DNA from: Albizia julibrissin
Taxonomy: Eukaryota > Streptophyta > Magnoliopsida > Fabales > Fabaceae
Length of the DNA stretch: 64,000 bases
Assembly: GCA_037074505.1 (NCBI GenBank)
Contig: CM073489.1
Span: forward strand, 35,835,058 to 35,899,057
Reading direction: 5' to 3'
Below are positions 1-12,278 of this stretch, piece by piece. The notes under the pieces are model-generated. The model made no database searches. It was not told the DNA's origin and saw only the letters and a list, made by a program, of their open reading frames with translations. Both the position numbers and the translations under genes were made by a program. How positions within the stretch are numbered: the stretch's first letter is position 1; every line of letters begins with the position of its first letter.

Positions 1-1921
1 AAAAAACCATGAAGCATTGTACTTCAATACTAGGAGGAGGAGGAAAGGGGAACATTTTTCATCATGAATTCTTAACAAAGAAGGTGAAGAGTCATTCTGA
101 AAAACATATTCACAATCTAAAGCATTCAATCTTCAAGCAAGTAATGATGAACTCAAACAAATATTAGTTGATGCTCCACCAAACTTTGAAATGCATATAG
201 ATGGCAGGCATCATTATCAATCATATCCTTATTTCATGGAATCAAGTAACTTTGCCTCTCTTTTTTTTTTAAAAAATTATGCTATTTCAAATGCTTTCCC
301 AATATGTCAAATATGCTCGTCTTTTTATGCCTTCCAAACAAATACCTACTCAAAAGCAAACTGTAGATCATGTTTGAAGATTAGCGTTTTTGTTGATAGT
401 AGTTCTGACTTTTGAGCACGCATTTGAGTTTTTTTAATCAACAACAATATGATGAAACAAAGATAACAAATATAATTTGAGGAACAAACTCTAATAATTA
501 AAAATAGATGGCATTACAGGTAGATTAAGTGAGCATATATATTATACACAACCATATTCTCAGTCTCAGGCTAAGTCTCGAGTAATCGGTTTCTGTTGCT
601 CACAAAACAAGAAAATTTTCGAGGGATCTAGGGACACAAAAGGCATATATCCATGTAAAGCTTTAAACTTGATGAAAAATAAACGTGTGACTTCCGAAGA
701 AATAGTAAAAATTTTCCTATGTAATAAAATTATATGTTCAAATCAAACATATATCAAGACGACCTAGTCTAGATCACTCAATAACAACAACAAAATCTGA
801 ATTTCATTCTAAACCAGAAAAATAATAAAATAATTTTCTTCCCACCTATTTGGTTGAGCAGAACTGCTCATCAACTTTTTGCCTAATCATAGAAATTAAG
901 CATAAGTTCACATGCATACTTACCAAACAAATCATCCACACACACACACACATATATATATTAATACTATTGCATGGTCACAGGTTTGACAATTACCAAA
1001 TTGGCATGAAAATCTTAATACGTTCTCACAAGGTCTCACCAAACGAGAAAAAGGATCAGCAACCTACTTTTTTCTCTATCAGAGATGCGTGGAATTGAAA
1101 CAATTAGACTAAAGCCCACCAGTTTGCCTCTATCACGACCAATGAGTAAACCATATTGTTCACCCAACACATCCAATCTCAAAAGTCCCCGTCTCTAGCT
1201 AGTATTAATTTACCTTATTTTAAACAAAAAATGTGTGGAGGAGGTGAAGTAAAAAGGAACGAGTTTGGATGTACGATCATGGAGAGCTCTTTCTATCTGA
1301 ACCGTTTGGATGGAATTTAGATAGTCCAGATTTAAGTTTTTTTTTTATTTTGTATTTTTAATAAGAAAATTATTTTAATGGATACAGAATATAAAATAAA
1401 GATAATCTTTTAACTAATATTTTTTTAAAAAACATTTTTTTATTTAAAAAGAACTAATTTAAGAAAATCAAATCTAGACCGTTCAGATCCCATTTGGACG
1501 GTCTAGATGAAAAAAACATTCCTTGTTCATCTTTAGGATGAGGGAAACTGAGTCCAAAGTAAACCAAAAAAAAAAAAAGGATAGAGTAACACATAGTCTA
1601 CTCTCTATCATATGTATATTGATGTATTGTATTTATTACTTTTATTTATGCAGGCTTCATTATAGCCTTTATGGCTTTAACAAGTGCGTGCATAAAAAAA
1701 TACCCTCCACAATAATTACAACTCATCACCTTTCACAATTTCTTAGGTATTTTCTTCTTGTTTATATTAGCTCAACAATACCAAGAGCTGAAAACTGAAG
1801 CCTTGTTTTCATAACGTTGACCTCTCAACCTCCCTTCATCCTCCAAACTTAAATTCACTCACTCACATTCATCTTTTAATTTCTTCCTCATCATCATAAT
1901 CAGCTTCTCAATCTTCTACTC
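1..1921. other. AT-rich gene-free left flank and protease promoter region
   Basis: I see no supported gene here. The short open frames are AT-rich, lack plausible splice partners and match no family I recognise. A CA/TA microsatellite lies near 939-960. At about 1287-1510 there is an inverted pair: the motif gaaccgtttggatgg near 1300 is answered by a related inverted copy around 1479-1505, which suggests a small decayed TIR element. The last few hundred bases are pyrimidine-rich and probably contain the promoter and leader of the aspartic protease that starts at 1922. Confidence 0.5.
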
Positions 1922-3259
1922 ATGGCTAGACTGCAATCTCCATCATCTTTTCTCCTTCTGATGTCTCTGATGATAGGAAGTATTTTCATTGATCCAACAT
2001 GTTCAACATCCAGAAAAGCTCTGAAGCAGCAGCATCAAACAGTTCGAGTCTCCCTCCACCACATTGATTCAGGGAAGAACTTGACCAAGTTCGAGCTTGT
2101 TCAGAAAGGAATCAAACGTGGCAACCAAAGATTGGAGAAGTTGAAAGCAATGGTTTTGGCAGCTTCATCCCCAGATTCACAATTAGAAGCTCCAATTCAT
2201 GCAGGAAATGGTGAGTACTTGATGCAGTTATCAATAGGTACACCCCCAGACTCCTTTCCTGCAGTTTTGGACACAGGCAGTGATCTTATATGGACACAAT
2301 GCAAGCCTTGCACACAATGTTACAAGCAGCCCACACCTATCTTCGATCCTGCTAAGTCATCTTCTTACTCTAAGATCTCTTGTAACAGTAAACTCTGTAG
2401 TTCACTACCTTCCTCTACTTGCAGTGATGGCTGCCAATATGTTTACACATACGGTGACTATTCCATGACACAAGGTGTTTTAGCCTCTGAGACTTTCACT
2501 TTTGGAGACTCTGGTCATCAAGTTTCTGTTCACAACGTTGGGTTTGGTTGTGGAGAAGACAATGAAGGAGATGGGTTTGAGCAGGCCTCAGGGCTAGTGG
2601 GCCTGGGTCGTGGGTCCTTGTCTTTGGTTTCCCAATTAAATCAGCCGAAGTTCTCATATTGTTTGACTTCCATGGATGATGACTCCAAAACCAGTACTCT
2701 GTTTCTGGGGTCATTGGCAAATGTGAATGCTACACGAAAAGCACTAACCGTGCCTTTGCTTACAAACCCATCACAACCATCTTTTTATTACCTTCCTCTT
2801 GAAGGAATCACAGTGGGAGACACTCGATTGTCAATCGAGGAATCAACTTTTGAGGTGGGAGATGATGGAAGTGGAGGGGTAATCATAGATTCTGGCACTA
2901 CCATCACCTATATTGAAGAGAGTGCTTTTAAAGCACTCAAGAAAGAGTTCACTTCACAAATGAGTCTCTCAGTGGACAAATCAGGATCAGCTGGGCTAGA
3001 CCTCTGTTTCGCTTTACCATCTGGTACGAACCAAGTGGAAGTTCCAAAGCTAATATTCCATTTCAGAGGTGCAGATTTGGAGCTTCCTTCTGAGAATTAC
3101 ATGATTGCTGATCCGGACACGGGATTGGCTTGTTTAGCCATGGGAGCTTCAAGTGGAATGTCCATATTTGGTAACGTTCAGCAGCAGAACATGCTGGTGA
3201 ATCATGATCTTGAGAAGAAAACGATTTCGTTTGTACCCACACAGTGTGACCAGTTGTGA
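1922..3259 (+). CDS. Aspartic protease, nepenthesin type (A1 family), intronless
   Basis: Predicted secreted or vacuolar pepsin-like protease of 445 aa in a single exon, a common arrangement in the nepenthesin/CDR1 group. A hydrophobic signal peptide covers roughly residues 8-24 and a basic propeptide reaches about residue 90. The first catalytic motif is DTGSDLIWTQC (Asp117). It is followed by a Cys-rich nepenthesin insert (KPCTQC and further cysteines to about residue 171). The flap tyrosine lies in YGDYS (177-181). The second catalytic motif is DSGTT (Asp323). The C-terminal FGNVQQQNM block is also typical. Both aspartates, the cysteines and the full family length are present, so the enzyme looks intact. 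Family members act in extracellular proteolysis, defence signalling or pollen/ovule development; which of these applies cannot be read from sequence. The start is the first ATG after a pyrimidine-rich leader and gives a proper signal peptide. Confidence 0.93.
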   Translation: MARLQSPSSFLLLMSLMIGSIFIDPTCSTSRKALKQQHQTVRVSLHHIDSGKNLTKFELVQKGIKRGNQRLEKLKAMVLAASSPDSQLEAPIHAGNGEYLMQLSIGTPPDSFPAVLDTGSDLIWTQCKPCTQCYKQPTPIFDPAKSSSYSKISCNSKLCSSLPSSTCSDGCQYVYTYGDYSMTQGVLASETFTFGDSGHQVSVHNVGFGCGEDNEGDGFEQASGLVGLGRGSLSLVSQLNQPKFSYCLTSMDDDSKTSTLFLGSLANVNATRKALTVPLLTNPSQPSFYYLPLEGITVGDTRLSIEESTFEVGDDGSGGVIIDSGTTITYIEESAFKALKKEFTSQMSLSVDKSGSAGLDLCFALPSGTNQVEVPKLIFHFRGADLELPSENYMIADPDTGLACLAMGASSGMSIFGNVQQQNMLVNHDLEKKTISFVPTQCDQL

Positions 3260-6066
3260 GATGCATGTGGGTGTTTCCATTGATGTGTTGTATGGTTTCT
3301 CTCTCACACGTCTAGCAGACATTGTTATTTCAATAGAGTTATCGACTTTTTTCTTTCTTGTTCTTAAATTGGTGTTAATGATAATTGATTTGATTGCATG
3401 AGACATGATTCATATGTTACTTGAAAGACAAGGATGCTCTGTTTTTAGATATGTTAATGATTGAAATCATGTACCATGTCTTTAACTGTTACTGTGTTGC
3501 AGCTTGCAAGTTGGAAAACGGTTGCTCCACGACCATCACCAACCCTCGGACTATACTCATCTAAATGAAATCCAAAGGATGTAATCATATATACTGTTTG
3601 GATTTGCACACCCTAATAATCAATAAATTAGATTGAAACTTGAGTCTGGATAAATATTTATTGCACCCTTTCGGCAAAAACATAAATCAGAGGGAGAGCA
3701 CATCCATTGTGCCCGCAAACAGTTTATGGGCCCCCAAAGCTTTTAGAGAAAAAAGGAGCAAGGGTTTGTTTCCAACTTCCTTCGGCCCATAAATGATATG
3801 GGCCTTCCCCCACCCAAGAAAAAAAAAGATAAAAAAAAGAGGAAATATAATTTTTTAAAAATAGCATGTAACTGTTAATTTGTTTTTAAGAATTTAGATT
3901 ATGTGATGGGAAGATTCAACGAGGGGCGATGAAAGTCAATGTATTATGAGTTTAAATCACATATTAAGGCTGTTAATCGCATATGTCCTTTAAAAAGAAT
4001 TCTGGACATTCAATAAAATAAAAGGAACGGGCAACTAAGATCAATTGTGAGTTGCAAATAAAATGACTTGGGTAGATTCTTACCACATTTTTTCCCCATG
4101 TTTTGGGTTTAAAGCAGGAGGTAACCATAAATTTGATATAGAGACTTCATACCTTACCCTTGTCGGCCACTTCCCTATTTAAGGAGGAGGATTTATGCAT
4201 TGTGATGATGATTGGGAGGTCCAACTAGTTTTGGTGAGACTTGCTTAGTATTCACTATTCACTATTCACAGATCCTCTAAGGATGAAGAAATGAGCACGT
4301 GGGCATATAGGGATGTATGTTTGTGAGGGTCAGAGGGCAGAGGCGTCTCTCTTTGAATAACATAATTTGAAGCGGCCGACATGTATTATACTCATTAAGG
4401 TGCATATATTAAGTTATTAGTCCTTTCTGCCTTCCATGAATGACGACTGGACTTGCAACACCTTGAAGGTTTTCATGGATCGTTTCACTATTTCTTCGTT
4501 CTGTTCTAGTGTGTCCGTCTATTGAACTCTCCAACAAGTCATGATTGACTCCAGCAATAAAATTAAATAAGTTAGGGAAAATAATTAAAAAGGAAAATGC
4601 AAGTGTGGACATAGGCAGTGAGACATGGAGGATTTTGATCACTTATAGTGCTGCCTACGTACGGCCTTCGCCGACCTTATCGCTTCCACCATCCACCTGG
4701 ACTCCCTTTGACTATGACTCCTACCCACTTTTAATTTCCCTTTCATTTATCTCATTAATCAGCAGCCTACGTATTCACACAGACACGTACGTAGCAATAT
4801 CAATGGTAGAGACGACCGCACAAACATTGACTCCTACACTACACTGCATGAATGCAATAAGGAAAGTTTGAATGAGGAGTTTCGTATATATGTTGGCTAA
4901 ACTTTGTGTGGGGAATCACGCGTCTCCATCCTTTGTGGTTGTGGTTGCAGTTTCCACCATTTTAATATGTAAAATCATGCATTAATTAATCACTTCACCA
5001 AAATAAAGGCGGAGTCTAGAAGGTGCTGAGTGTCACTCCACGCCACTCCCAATTTTATTAACTATATATCCTGGTCCATTATCACCATCATCAAATTTTG
5101 TCTGATTATTAGTATGATTGTACTACTAAAAACATAACCATGGCTTTATGTTATTGTAGCTAATCATATTGAAGTTGTATGAGGTACATGTAGGAATAGA
5201 TTTGTATTATATATTTTGTCCTAGGTATTCTGCAAAAGTTAACACTAAGGAACATAAAATTCTATTTCTACTTTCAATTTTATTAAAAAGCTCTTCCAAT
5301 GTACCAAACCCGGGCCCTAGAGAGGTAAAAAAGTGAAAACGATGACCAAAACATAAACTTCTGATTGTCTTGTGGAAGATCTCAAACACAAATATTAGGA
5401 AGCCTCTCTCTCTATATATATGTGTGTGTATTTTCTTACTGGGTTTGGGGGGATTAGCACTTAGGAGCGTTATGTTAGGTGTTGACCCTTCAAAACAAAA
5501 GGAGACGTTACTGTAGATAGTGGAGTGTCCACTCATCACTTTATTCTCTCTTTTTCATTCCTAATATATTCCATATATGTCACTGTTGAGCCCCCACCCA
5601 AATAAATAAATAAAGACAACGATAAAGGGGAAAAAACACTATCTAATCTAATTACAGCAATAAATCCCATCTCCATCATCACCTTTAATATACTACTAAA
5701 TAAAACTATATTATGTACGATAGAAAAGTAGGGGGAAAATTTACTTTATTCGTATCCGGTTAAAATGAATGCTTATGGAGTAATAAATAAAAAATATTAT
5801 GCGAATTTTGATGGCGGGTCACGTCCGATACTCGTTTGGGCAATTGCATATGGAACCCGTTAATTAATTAATTACAGAAAGTGAAAAAGAAAGCGTTCAT
5901 CACCGTCCTCCTTCTACTGTACTTGCCCCGTCCTTATTTGCTATATAACCAATCATTCCTTCATCCTCACCAACATCATCGGAATCTCTCTCTCACCCCT
6001 ATACGGTACCGTAAACTCCTTCGTTCGTCTTCGTTCCTTACTGGAATTCAGTTGTGCCAAGTGAAG
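3260..6066. other. Gene-free spacer between protease and SAUR genes
   Basis: The first few hundred bases probably hold the 3' UTR of the protease. The rest is AT-rich and I find no convincing coding exon. Short frames at 4409-4871 and 5207-5539 show no family signature. The stretch nearest 6066 is the SAUR promoter and leader. Confidence 0.5.
5942..5948 (+). promoter_or_regulatory. TATA box of the SAUR gene
   Basis: The sequence tatataa is followed directly by a ccaat motif. It lies 125 bp upstream of the SAUR start codon, which puts transcription initiation near 5970-5980 and leaves a leader of about 90 bases. Confidence 0.6.
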
Positions 6067-6396
6067 ATGCAGGAGGACAAGAAGATGAAGGTGAAGAAAG
6101 GTTGGCTTGCCGTTCAGGTGGGTTTGGCCGACGAAGATGGCGTCCCTCAGAGATTCATCATCCCTATTTCTTATCTCCGGCATCCTCTTGTCGTCGGCCT
6201 TCTCGACAGAGCTCACGAGGTTTACGGCTACCACCCCGACGGCCCCCTCCGCCTCCCCTGCTCCGTCGACGACTTCCTTCATCTCCGGTGGCGAATCGAG
6301 AAAGAGTCCTCCCACACCCACCACCACGCCCACCACCAGCACCACCACCCCCACCACCACCATCTCCCTCACGCTCTGTCTTTTCACTCATGTTGA
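6067..6396 (+). CDS. SAUR family protein with histidine-rich C-terminal tail
   Basis: Small auxin-up RNA protein of 109 aa, intronless as usual for the family. The SAUR core runs from about residue 11 to 80: KKGWLAVQVG, then RFIIPISYLRHPL, then EVYGYHPDGPLRLPC and a DDFLHLRWRIEKE helix. SAURs are short-lived effectors of auxin and other hormones; many inhibit PP2C-D phosphatases and so activate plasma-membrane H+-ATPases during cell expansion. The tail from residue 83 to 99 is strikingly histidine-rich (13 of 17). A shorter His-rich tail is known in the SAUR32-like clade, so this is probably a SAUR32 relative, by inference. The frame stays open upstream to 5881 but has no earlier in-frame ATG, so 6067 is the start. 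The CAC-rich DNA opens long frames on other strands and frames; those are shadows. Confidence 0.88.
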   Translation: MQEDKKMKVKKGWLAVQVGLADEDGVPQRFIIPISYLRHPLVVGLLDRAHEVYGYHPDGPLRLPCSVDDFLHLRWRIEKESSHTHHHAHHQHHHPHHHHLPHALSFHSC

Positions 6397-9300
6397 TTCC
6401 TGCTTCTTGTTAATAAATAACCCCCAATATTGATCTTCCCTTTAATTTCCCTTGCCAGGAAAAAAGTGACCTTTTGTTTTTGTTCTGTATTTTAGGAAGG
6501 CGAAATTTAGAGCCTTCATTGGCGCTCTCTGCTTCAAAAACCAATTTAGAAGCAGAAGAAGTGTCTTGTTTTAGCGTATTGATTAGTTTTGTGTGCTGGG
6601 TTGATTGCATAATCAGGGAAGATTTTGTAAATTTGCAAAATTGTTTCTCTGTTCTGTTGTCTCATCTCTTCTTTCTACTTTGGAACGGTCTAATCCAATC
6701 AGAGAATTAAATCCGCCAAATGAATGGTCAGAGAATAACGCTGAGTGCGTTGAGTTGTAACCGTGCATGAAATTAAGGTCGGAGTATTCTGTATAGATAA
6801 GATTGATAGAACAGCGTAACACGAGTGAAAGTTGGCTATAATATAAAGCTTTCTCTACCTTGACGAGCAAGAGGTTATAAAACAGTTTTTATTTATTTAA
6901 ATGTGATTTACGGATTTTAATTGTGAGTTACCGTATACTAAGTAAATATTTAAAGAAAGATTATCTCAATTTATATAAATAAACATTTGAAAAATCATCT
7001 CAAACACGCTTTTTTGTGTGTGTGCTATTATTCAATCCTATGCTATTACATGCAGGGAAGAAATTTGATGAATGATGTTCTGTACTCGTTTAATTTCTTG
7101 ACCATAAAAACTAAAAAGTTGCGTGCACTCCTTTGTTGCTGTTGTAATGCTTTCACAAAGTAGAATCTAGATGCACAAAAGCTTATCCGAACAGTGAGTG
7201 CTTTCCCAAGTATTGCGATATCATGAAGGAACTTTTGGGCTGGGCCCATTTTAAAAGAATGTCGGCCTGCGGTATGGTATTGGGCCTGGACAAAAATGTC
7301 ATGAGCAGCTTTTGCTTTGAATATATCCCCCCAGTATCAAGGAGATGCGTATGTAGTTCACCTACATTCTCAAATCCACATATATGTAGTTCATCTTTTT
7401 TTTGGATTAGCTTATGAAAGTTTCATAAGTGCTTATAAATCGTGATTCATGGAATACAAAGTAATTTTTACGGTTTACGAGGTTGTTTTTAAGGTCTACG
7501 AGGTAAATATGTGGAGGAGATTTATCTCGATTTACGTAAATCATGCTTATAAAATAAACCCAATTGTAAATAGAGTTTCCAAACATGCTAGGGGTGGCTT
7601 TCAACATTGGATCTTATGTATGAACCGCGGTTCCAATAATTTAATTTGTAATTTGGGTGACAAGATACTGTTCTTAACACCATGATTAGCAAGCTTGCAC
7701 AAACACCCTCTCGGATCTTTGGTCTGTTGCAAATGGTTATATGATGTTACTCCTCATTTATAAATATAAGGTTTTTTTAATTTATTTCTAGAACTTACAT
7801 AAATAGTTAATATGGTTATCTATAATATAATGTAGAGAATTTACGACACTACTTTTCAAACACATGGCATTTTCATATATATGCAGTATCTGACATTCAC
7901 TACAAACCCTAAAAAAAATGGTCCTTACAATTATAAGAGCCATATTTTACGGTTTTAAAGTATAGGGACTTGATTCTAAAATTGGGTAAAGTATGAGGAG
8001 CTTGAGATCTATTTTCCCATAATAAAGCAGAATTATTGATTGAAGTGCTATAAAGCATCTTTGGATTCCATGTATATGGTTTGAGACTCAACCAACTCCC
8101 ATCTCGTCCGGATAAAGCAAAGCAGACCATGTAATTAATTAAATTCAAGAATTGTTTTCACGCAATATAAATTGATTCCTTAGACTATTTTTTATTTAAT
8201 TTTAATATCACCTTGTTGTTGCCATGAAATAAATGGGATCTTAATGATATGAGATAGGCACGAGAAGATTAAAAAAACGAGAGCAAAGAAGAAAGATAAA
8301 AAAGAGTGGCCGAAAAGATATGAATGGAGCGAATGAAGGAGGCGCTTTGTTCTCACCGACACGTAAATATATCATATTTTCTTGTTTTAATTCACTTATA
8401 CAATCCTAACAGCAACCGCGAAATCTCTGTGGCAGGAACTATATCATATTTTATTGTTCTAATCAAAGCAACGGAGGAGTGTAATTGTGAATATGGAATG
8501 ATTCTATTTCACTGTATGGGTGGGGTTTGGTTTGAGTGTTTACCACAGTTATGAGTATTTGATTGAGTCATATATATTAGAATTAAAAGTAACTCTCTCC
8601 CATGCATGTCAGTCAAAAGATTAGATCATATTAATGGTTCTGTTCTACCTAAACATTTTTATATATAAAACATTTCATTTTATATCATGTACTACCCATT
8701 CATTAAAATAATACTCGAATACAAATAAAAAACAAAATTATATGAATCACGGCGTCGAGATTGGTGCTGGAAAATCTGAGCACCCTTCACGGGCAGGCGC
8801 ATCAAACTACAGCCATCACAAGACTCCCAAATTATCCAAAACTGCCCTCAAATCAAGGGCTATATATATAGTGTGTGCGTGTGCATATATATATATGTGT
8901 GTGTGTGTGGTCATCCAGCCAGTTAGAATTCTATATATTAAAACAACGATCCACAAGAGAATAAAGGTCAACAAAATGTCTCCGATGCTCTCTCATTTTA
9001 ATCACGTACACAGGGAGAGAGTAGTAGGTGGGTTTAGAGAGCAGTGCTAGGTGAGATGGCAACAGAAAAAGGGCTAAAAATAATGAGGTAATGATGAATG
9101 AACGGCAATAAAAGAGGGCGATCGCTCGACCTATTTTAAAAGTCCTCATTTTGTCTTGTTATCTGTGTTTGACCGGCTCTAGCAGTAGCAGGTGAGGCCT
9201 TGTTGCTTGGCTTCATGGGAAATGAAAGTCAAGAGAGAATTCCACGTGTTCTGATTTTACAATTAAACATTATTTCTGTGTCGTACTATTACTATTAGTT

Positions 9301-9547
9301 ACTCACAGGCCTTGTTTCGTGGGCGTTGGGTTTGGTGGTAATGGTGGGGTAAGTCACTTGCTTTAATTTGGATTTTCTTAGTCATGTTAATTAATCTCAG
9401 ACGCTATAGTCACTGCCTCGGGTGTGTCATGACTCATGAACAACCTCTGAAACCCTAGCTGGCTAGTCCCTATATATATATATATATAACAAACCTGAAA
9501 GCCATATACGAGAGAGAGGAGGGGGAGGTGGCGAATGTGGTATATGT
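6397..9547. other. Gene-free spacer with MITE copies, upstream of MIR166
   Basis: No supported protein-coding exon. The SAUR 3' UTR probably occupies the first 150-300 bases. A decayed relative of the Tourist-like family lies near 6880-7012 and a fuller copy at 7400-7585. TA/TG microsatellites occur at about 8865-8910 and 9470-9489. A G-box core (ccacgtgt) lies at 9243-9250. The segment from about 9240 to 9547 is the likely MIR166 promoter, with a TA-rich tract at 9470-9489 that could serve as its TATA element. Confidence 0.5.
7400..7585 (+). mobile_element. Tourist/Harbinger-like MITE copy with internal repeats
   Basis: This copy starts tttggattagcttatg and ends with gtttccaaac. Inside it has the family core: a gtgattcatggaatac-type block, two copies of the acggtytacgaggt motif, then tatgtggagga and tttatctcgatttac. 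The same order of blocks is found at 11130-11340, 38936-39148, 39319-39464 and 61051-61245, which shows that it is a dispersed repeat. Confidence 0.75.
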
Positions 9548-9670
9548 TGGGTGTGTTGAGGGGAATGTTGGCTGGCTCGAAGGCTTTTTCATCATCCACA
9601 TGTTCTCTCACAAATTGGGAACTAACTGATTACCAAGGCTTCGGACCAGGCTTCATTCCTCTCAAACCCA
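9548..9670 (+). ncRNA. MIR166: MIR166 precursor hairpin
   Basis: The 3' arm at 9641-9661 reads tcggaccaggcttcattcct plus c, a miR166 mature sequence. The 5' arm at 9562-9582 (ggaatgttggctggctcga followed by ag) is the matching star strand with 2-nt 3' overhangs. I paired the arms base by base: 17 of 21 mature positions pair (including G:U), with mismatches at positions 5, 10, 12 and 13. The lower stem continues with ttgag/ctcaa and tgggt/accca around a 3-nt bulge. The order star then mature is the normal one for MIR166. miR166 guides AGO1/AGO10 to HD-ZIP III transcripts and patterns leaf polarity, meristem and vasculature. Short open frames overlapping this segment are not genes. The primary transcript probably extends several hundred bases downstream. 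Confidence 0.95.
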
Positions 9671-11006
9671 CTGTAATTTTTTCCATCTATCTGCCAACGT
9701 ATACATACACAGCTTGTTCGATCGTCTTCCGCAAAGGTACAGGTTTGGTTACTTGTTATGTTTTCACACACACACACAAAGCTTGGTTTTTGGGATGCGA
9801 GGGAATACAATGTTGTCTCTGGGCTCTGGCTCGAGAGATTCATATGTTTTCATACTCTCGAACCCTAATAAACGATTAACGATTCTTGGATCAAGCTTCA
9901 TCCTCCTGACACTATTCGCTTCATTCACTTGCTTTCAGTTTCGACATCTCTCTCTCTCTCTATATATATGTATATATGGTAAGCAGTTCTTATTTGTTGC
10001 ACTATTTTTGGATTTGCATCTTTTGGTGTCATAGCACATCTATTGGCTCTTTTAATTCAAGATATGCCTTTCTTGAACTTGATTTTTCTTTTTGGGTCAA
10101 GTTTCTATTCTTCAAATGGTCAAAACGGTTCATGATTTCGCTATATGTTTATATAAGATGGAAAAGGAAAAAAACTCAGATTGTAATGAGGTGGTGACGA
10201 TCAGCTGAGATTGCCGATTATTATATCTCTCATGTTAAGATATAGCTCTTGTTTTCTCTGGCTTCAGATCTAGTTTATACAGTACGATCAGCAAGAACAT
10301 TACAATAATAAGGTGATGATTTGCTGGTATTATTTTATCACACGAGAGACATGAATCAACATACCAGTAGTTTATTAATCAATTGCCCGCCCATATTGAT
10401 CCTTCCCTTTAAAATAATTACTGGAACAGAGAGTTAAAGCTGAAGACATGTCTGTGCGTGAAAACGTATCAGATGTCAAGTTCTGTGTCTATATTATATT
10501 AATAATGTGGTTTTCTAACAGCCCCCTCTGGCTGCAGCTTCTTGTTTTCTAGGGTTTCAGAACAACGCATCTTTTGTTCTCAAGTCCTTTCAGCTTTTCT
10601 TTTTTAACCGCTCTTCAAGCACTAATTTCAAAATATAATGAACATCAGTTTCATGTAATCCGAATGGACTTACTACAGCTAAATTAACAGGATTTCCGTT
10701 GTAATTAATGGTCTTTTAATCATAAATATATATAGTATAATGTCATTATTTTCCATGGAAAAAAATGAAAAAAAAAAAGATGGTGCCAGCTAGGAAGGAG
10801 GAGATGGGAACATGAGTGCAGAATAATAAATGGGGTTTTGTTGGGTAGTGAGAGGAGAGGAGAGTCAGAAATTGAAGGCAGTGGTTGCAGCAAAAGCATC
10901 AACAAGGGATGGGAGATGCCCACATATACATTTGCTGCCACACACTTAACCATAACTCATACACTCTTCTGTACACTTACATGACAACAAGCTACTATAT
11001 ACGCAT

Positions 11007-11050
<44 letters not shown>

Positions 11051-11129
11051 TGAATTCTCTCTCGCTCTCTCATCCTCATATACTATATGAGAGATGCATT
11101 ATTAAAGGACTTTTAAACTCGTTCAAGAT

Positions 11130-11340
11130 TCGTTTGTAGTGTATGAGCTTATTTAAAATAGCGGTTGAAAATTTTATAAGTGTTTATGAATTGTAATTTA
11201 CGGAATATGAAGTAACTTTTACGGTCTACAATATAGCTTTTACGGTCTACGAGGTGTTTTTACGATCTACAAGATAAATATATGGAAGAGATTTATCTCA
11301 ATTTACATAAATCATGCTTATATAATAAATCTGATTCAAA
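11130..11340 (+). mobile_element. Tourist/Harbinger-like MITE copy, diverged ends
   Basis: This copy shares the internal blocks of the copies at 7400 and 38936: a ttacggaatatgaagtaact block, then three acggtctac-type repeats (the third changed to acgatctac), then tatatggaagag and tttatctcaatttac. The outer ends are more decayed than in other copies, so the borders are approximate. Confidence 0.6.
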
Positions 11341-11677
11341 TAAATGATAATAAACCAACAATATGATGTTTTATTACTAGTAGGATTAATATAATAGCCG
11401 ACATGTGAATTAGAGAGAGAGAGAGGTGGAATTAAATGACGATTCCCTGTCTGACTTTGACGGGTTCTTTGGGAAATGGAAGGGAGTGAAAAAGTGAGAT
11501 TGGCACTGCACACTGCTTCTCTCGTCTCGGGGATTGCTTCCTTACAATTTACAAACATCCACTCCCACGCCATTTCAGTTATGTAAAGACACTTATTTAT
11601 TAGCTTGATTTTTTGTCCCCCGTTCCTGTTCAATTAGCTTTTGCTCAAACATTCACCTATCGTTACAAATATATATA

Positions 11678-12058
11678 CACCCTCCAATCTTATTTATAAT
11701 CAATTTTATTATTGATTATATAAAATAAACTAATAGTTAAAAATAATAAGTATGTTAAAAATATCATATTTTTTACATATATACCCTTATTTATAAAAAT
11801 AGAAAGAGAATGAATAAAAAATATGAAATATAATAAAATATGTTTCTCAATGCTTTATTGACTTTATTTACTTAGTAAGTTCTCTCTCTCTTGAATATAA
11901 TTCTTGATGTGTGTGATAATTAATTATAAATAATATATATTTAATAAGGATAAAATAGAAAAAATAAATTTATATTTTCAGACACAAAGTAAAAATTGTT
12001 TATAAGAAATACTAGCCTCATAAAAAATAAAATTACTTATAAATAAGACCGGAGGGAT
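11678..12058. mobile_element. Stowaway-like MITE with TA target duplication
   Basis: Terminal inverted repeats: the left end caccctccaatcttatttat matches the inverted right end atccctccggtcttatttat over about 22 bases. The dinucleotide TA flanks both sides (11676-11677 and 12059-12060), the target duplication expected of Tc1/mariner-type elements. The interior is AT-rich and non-coding, so the element is non-autonomous. Confidence 0.7.
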
Positions 12059-12278
12059 TATATCGATTTGTAACAATTCATATCGTCTCATTACTTTGAT
12101 GCATTTGCTAGTAAAAGCAGAAGAATATGCTAAGGTATTAAACAAAGCCCTCTTAATTATTAGCCTAGAATTTAGCTGTTATTTTTTTCTTGTCTTTTTT
12201 TTTTTCTTTAGTTGCAATTGGTGTTTGTGGCTCTGTTTTATGTTTTTCAATTTTGTCTTTGTTTTAAGCTCAAAGATG

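Noticed and set aside
5953..6433. Several long overlapping frames on both strands around the SAUR gene
   Set aside because: They arise from the CAC/CCA-rich repeat and GC-rich coding sequence; only the frame starting at 6067 has SAUR domain features.
9535..9879. A 114-aa open frame across the MIR166 hairpin
   Set aside because: The segment is explained by the miRNA hairpin, and the translation has no domain or conservation signature.
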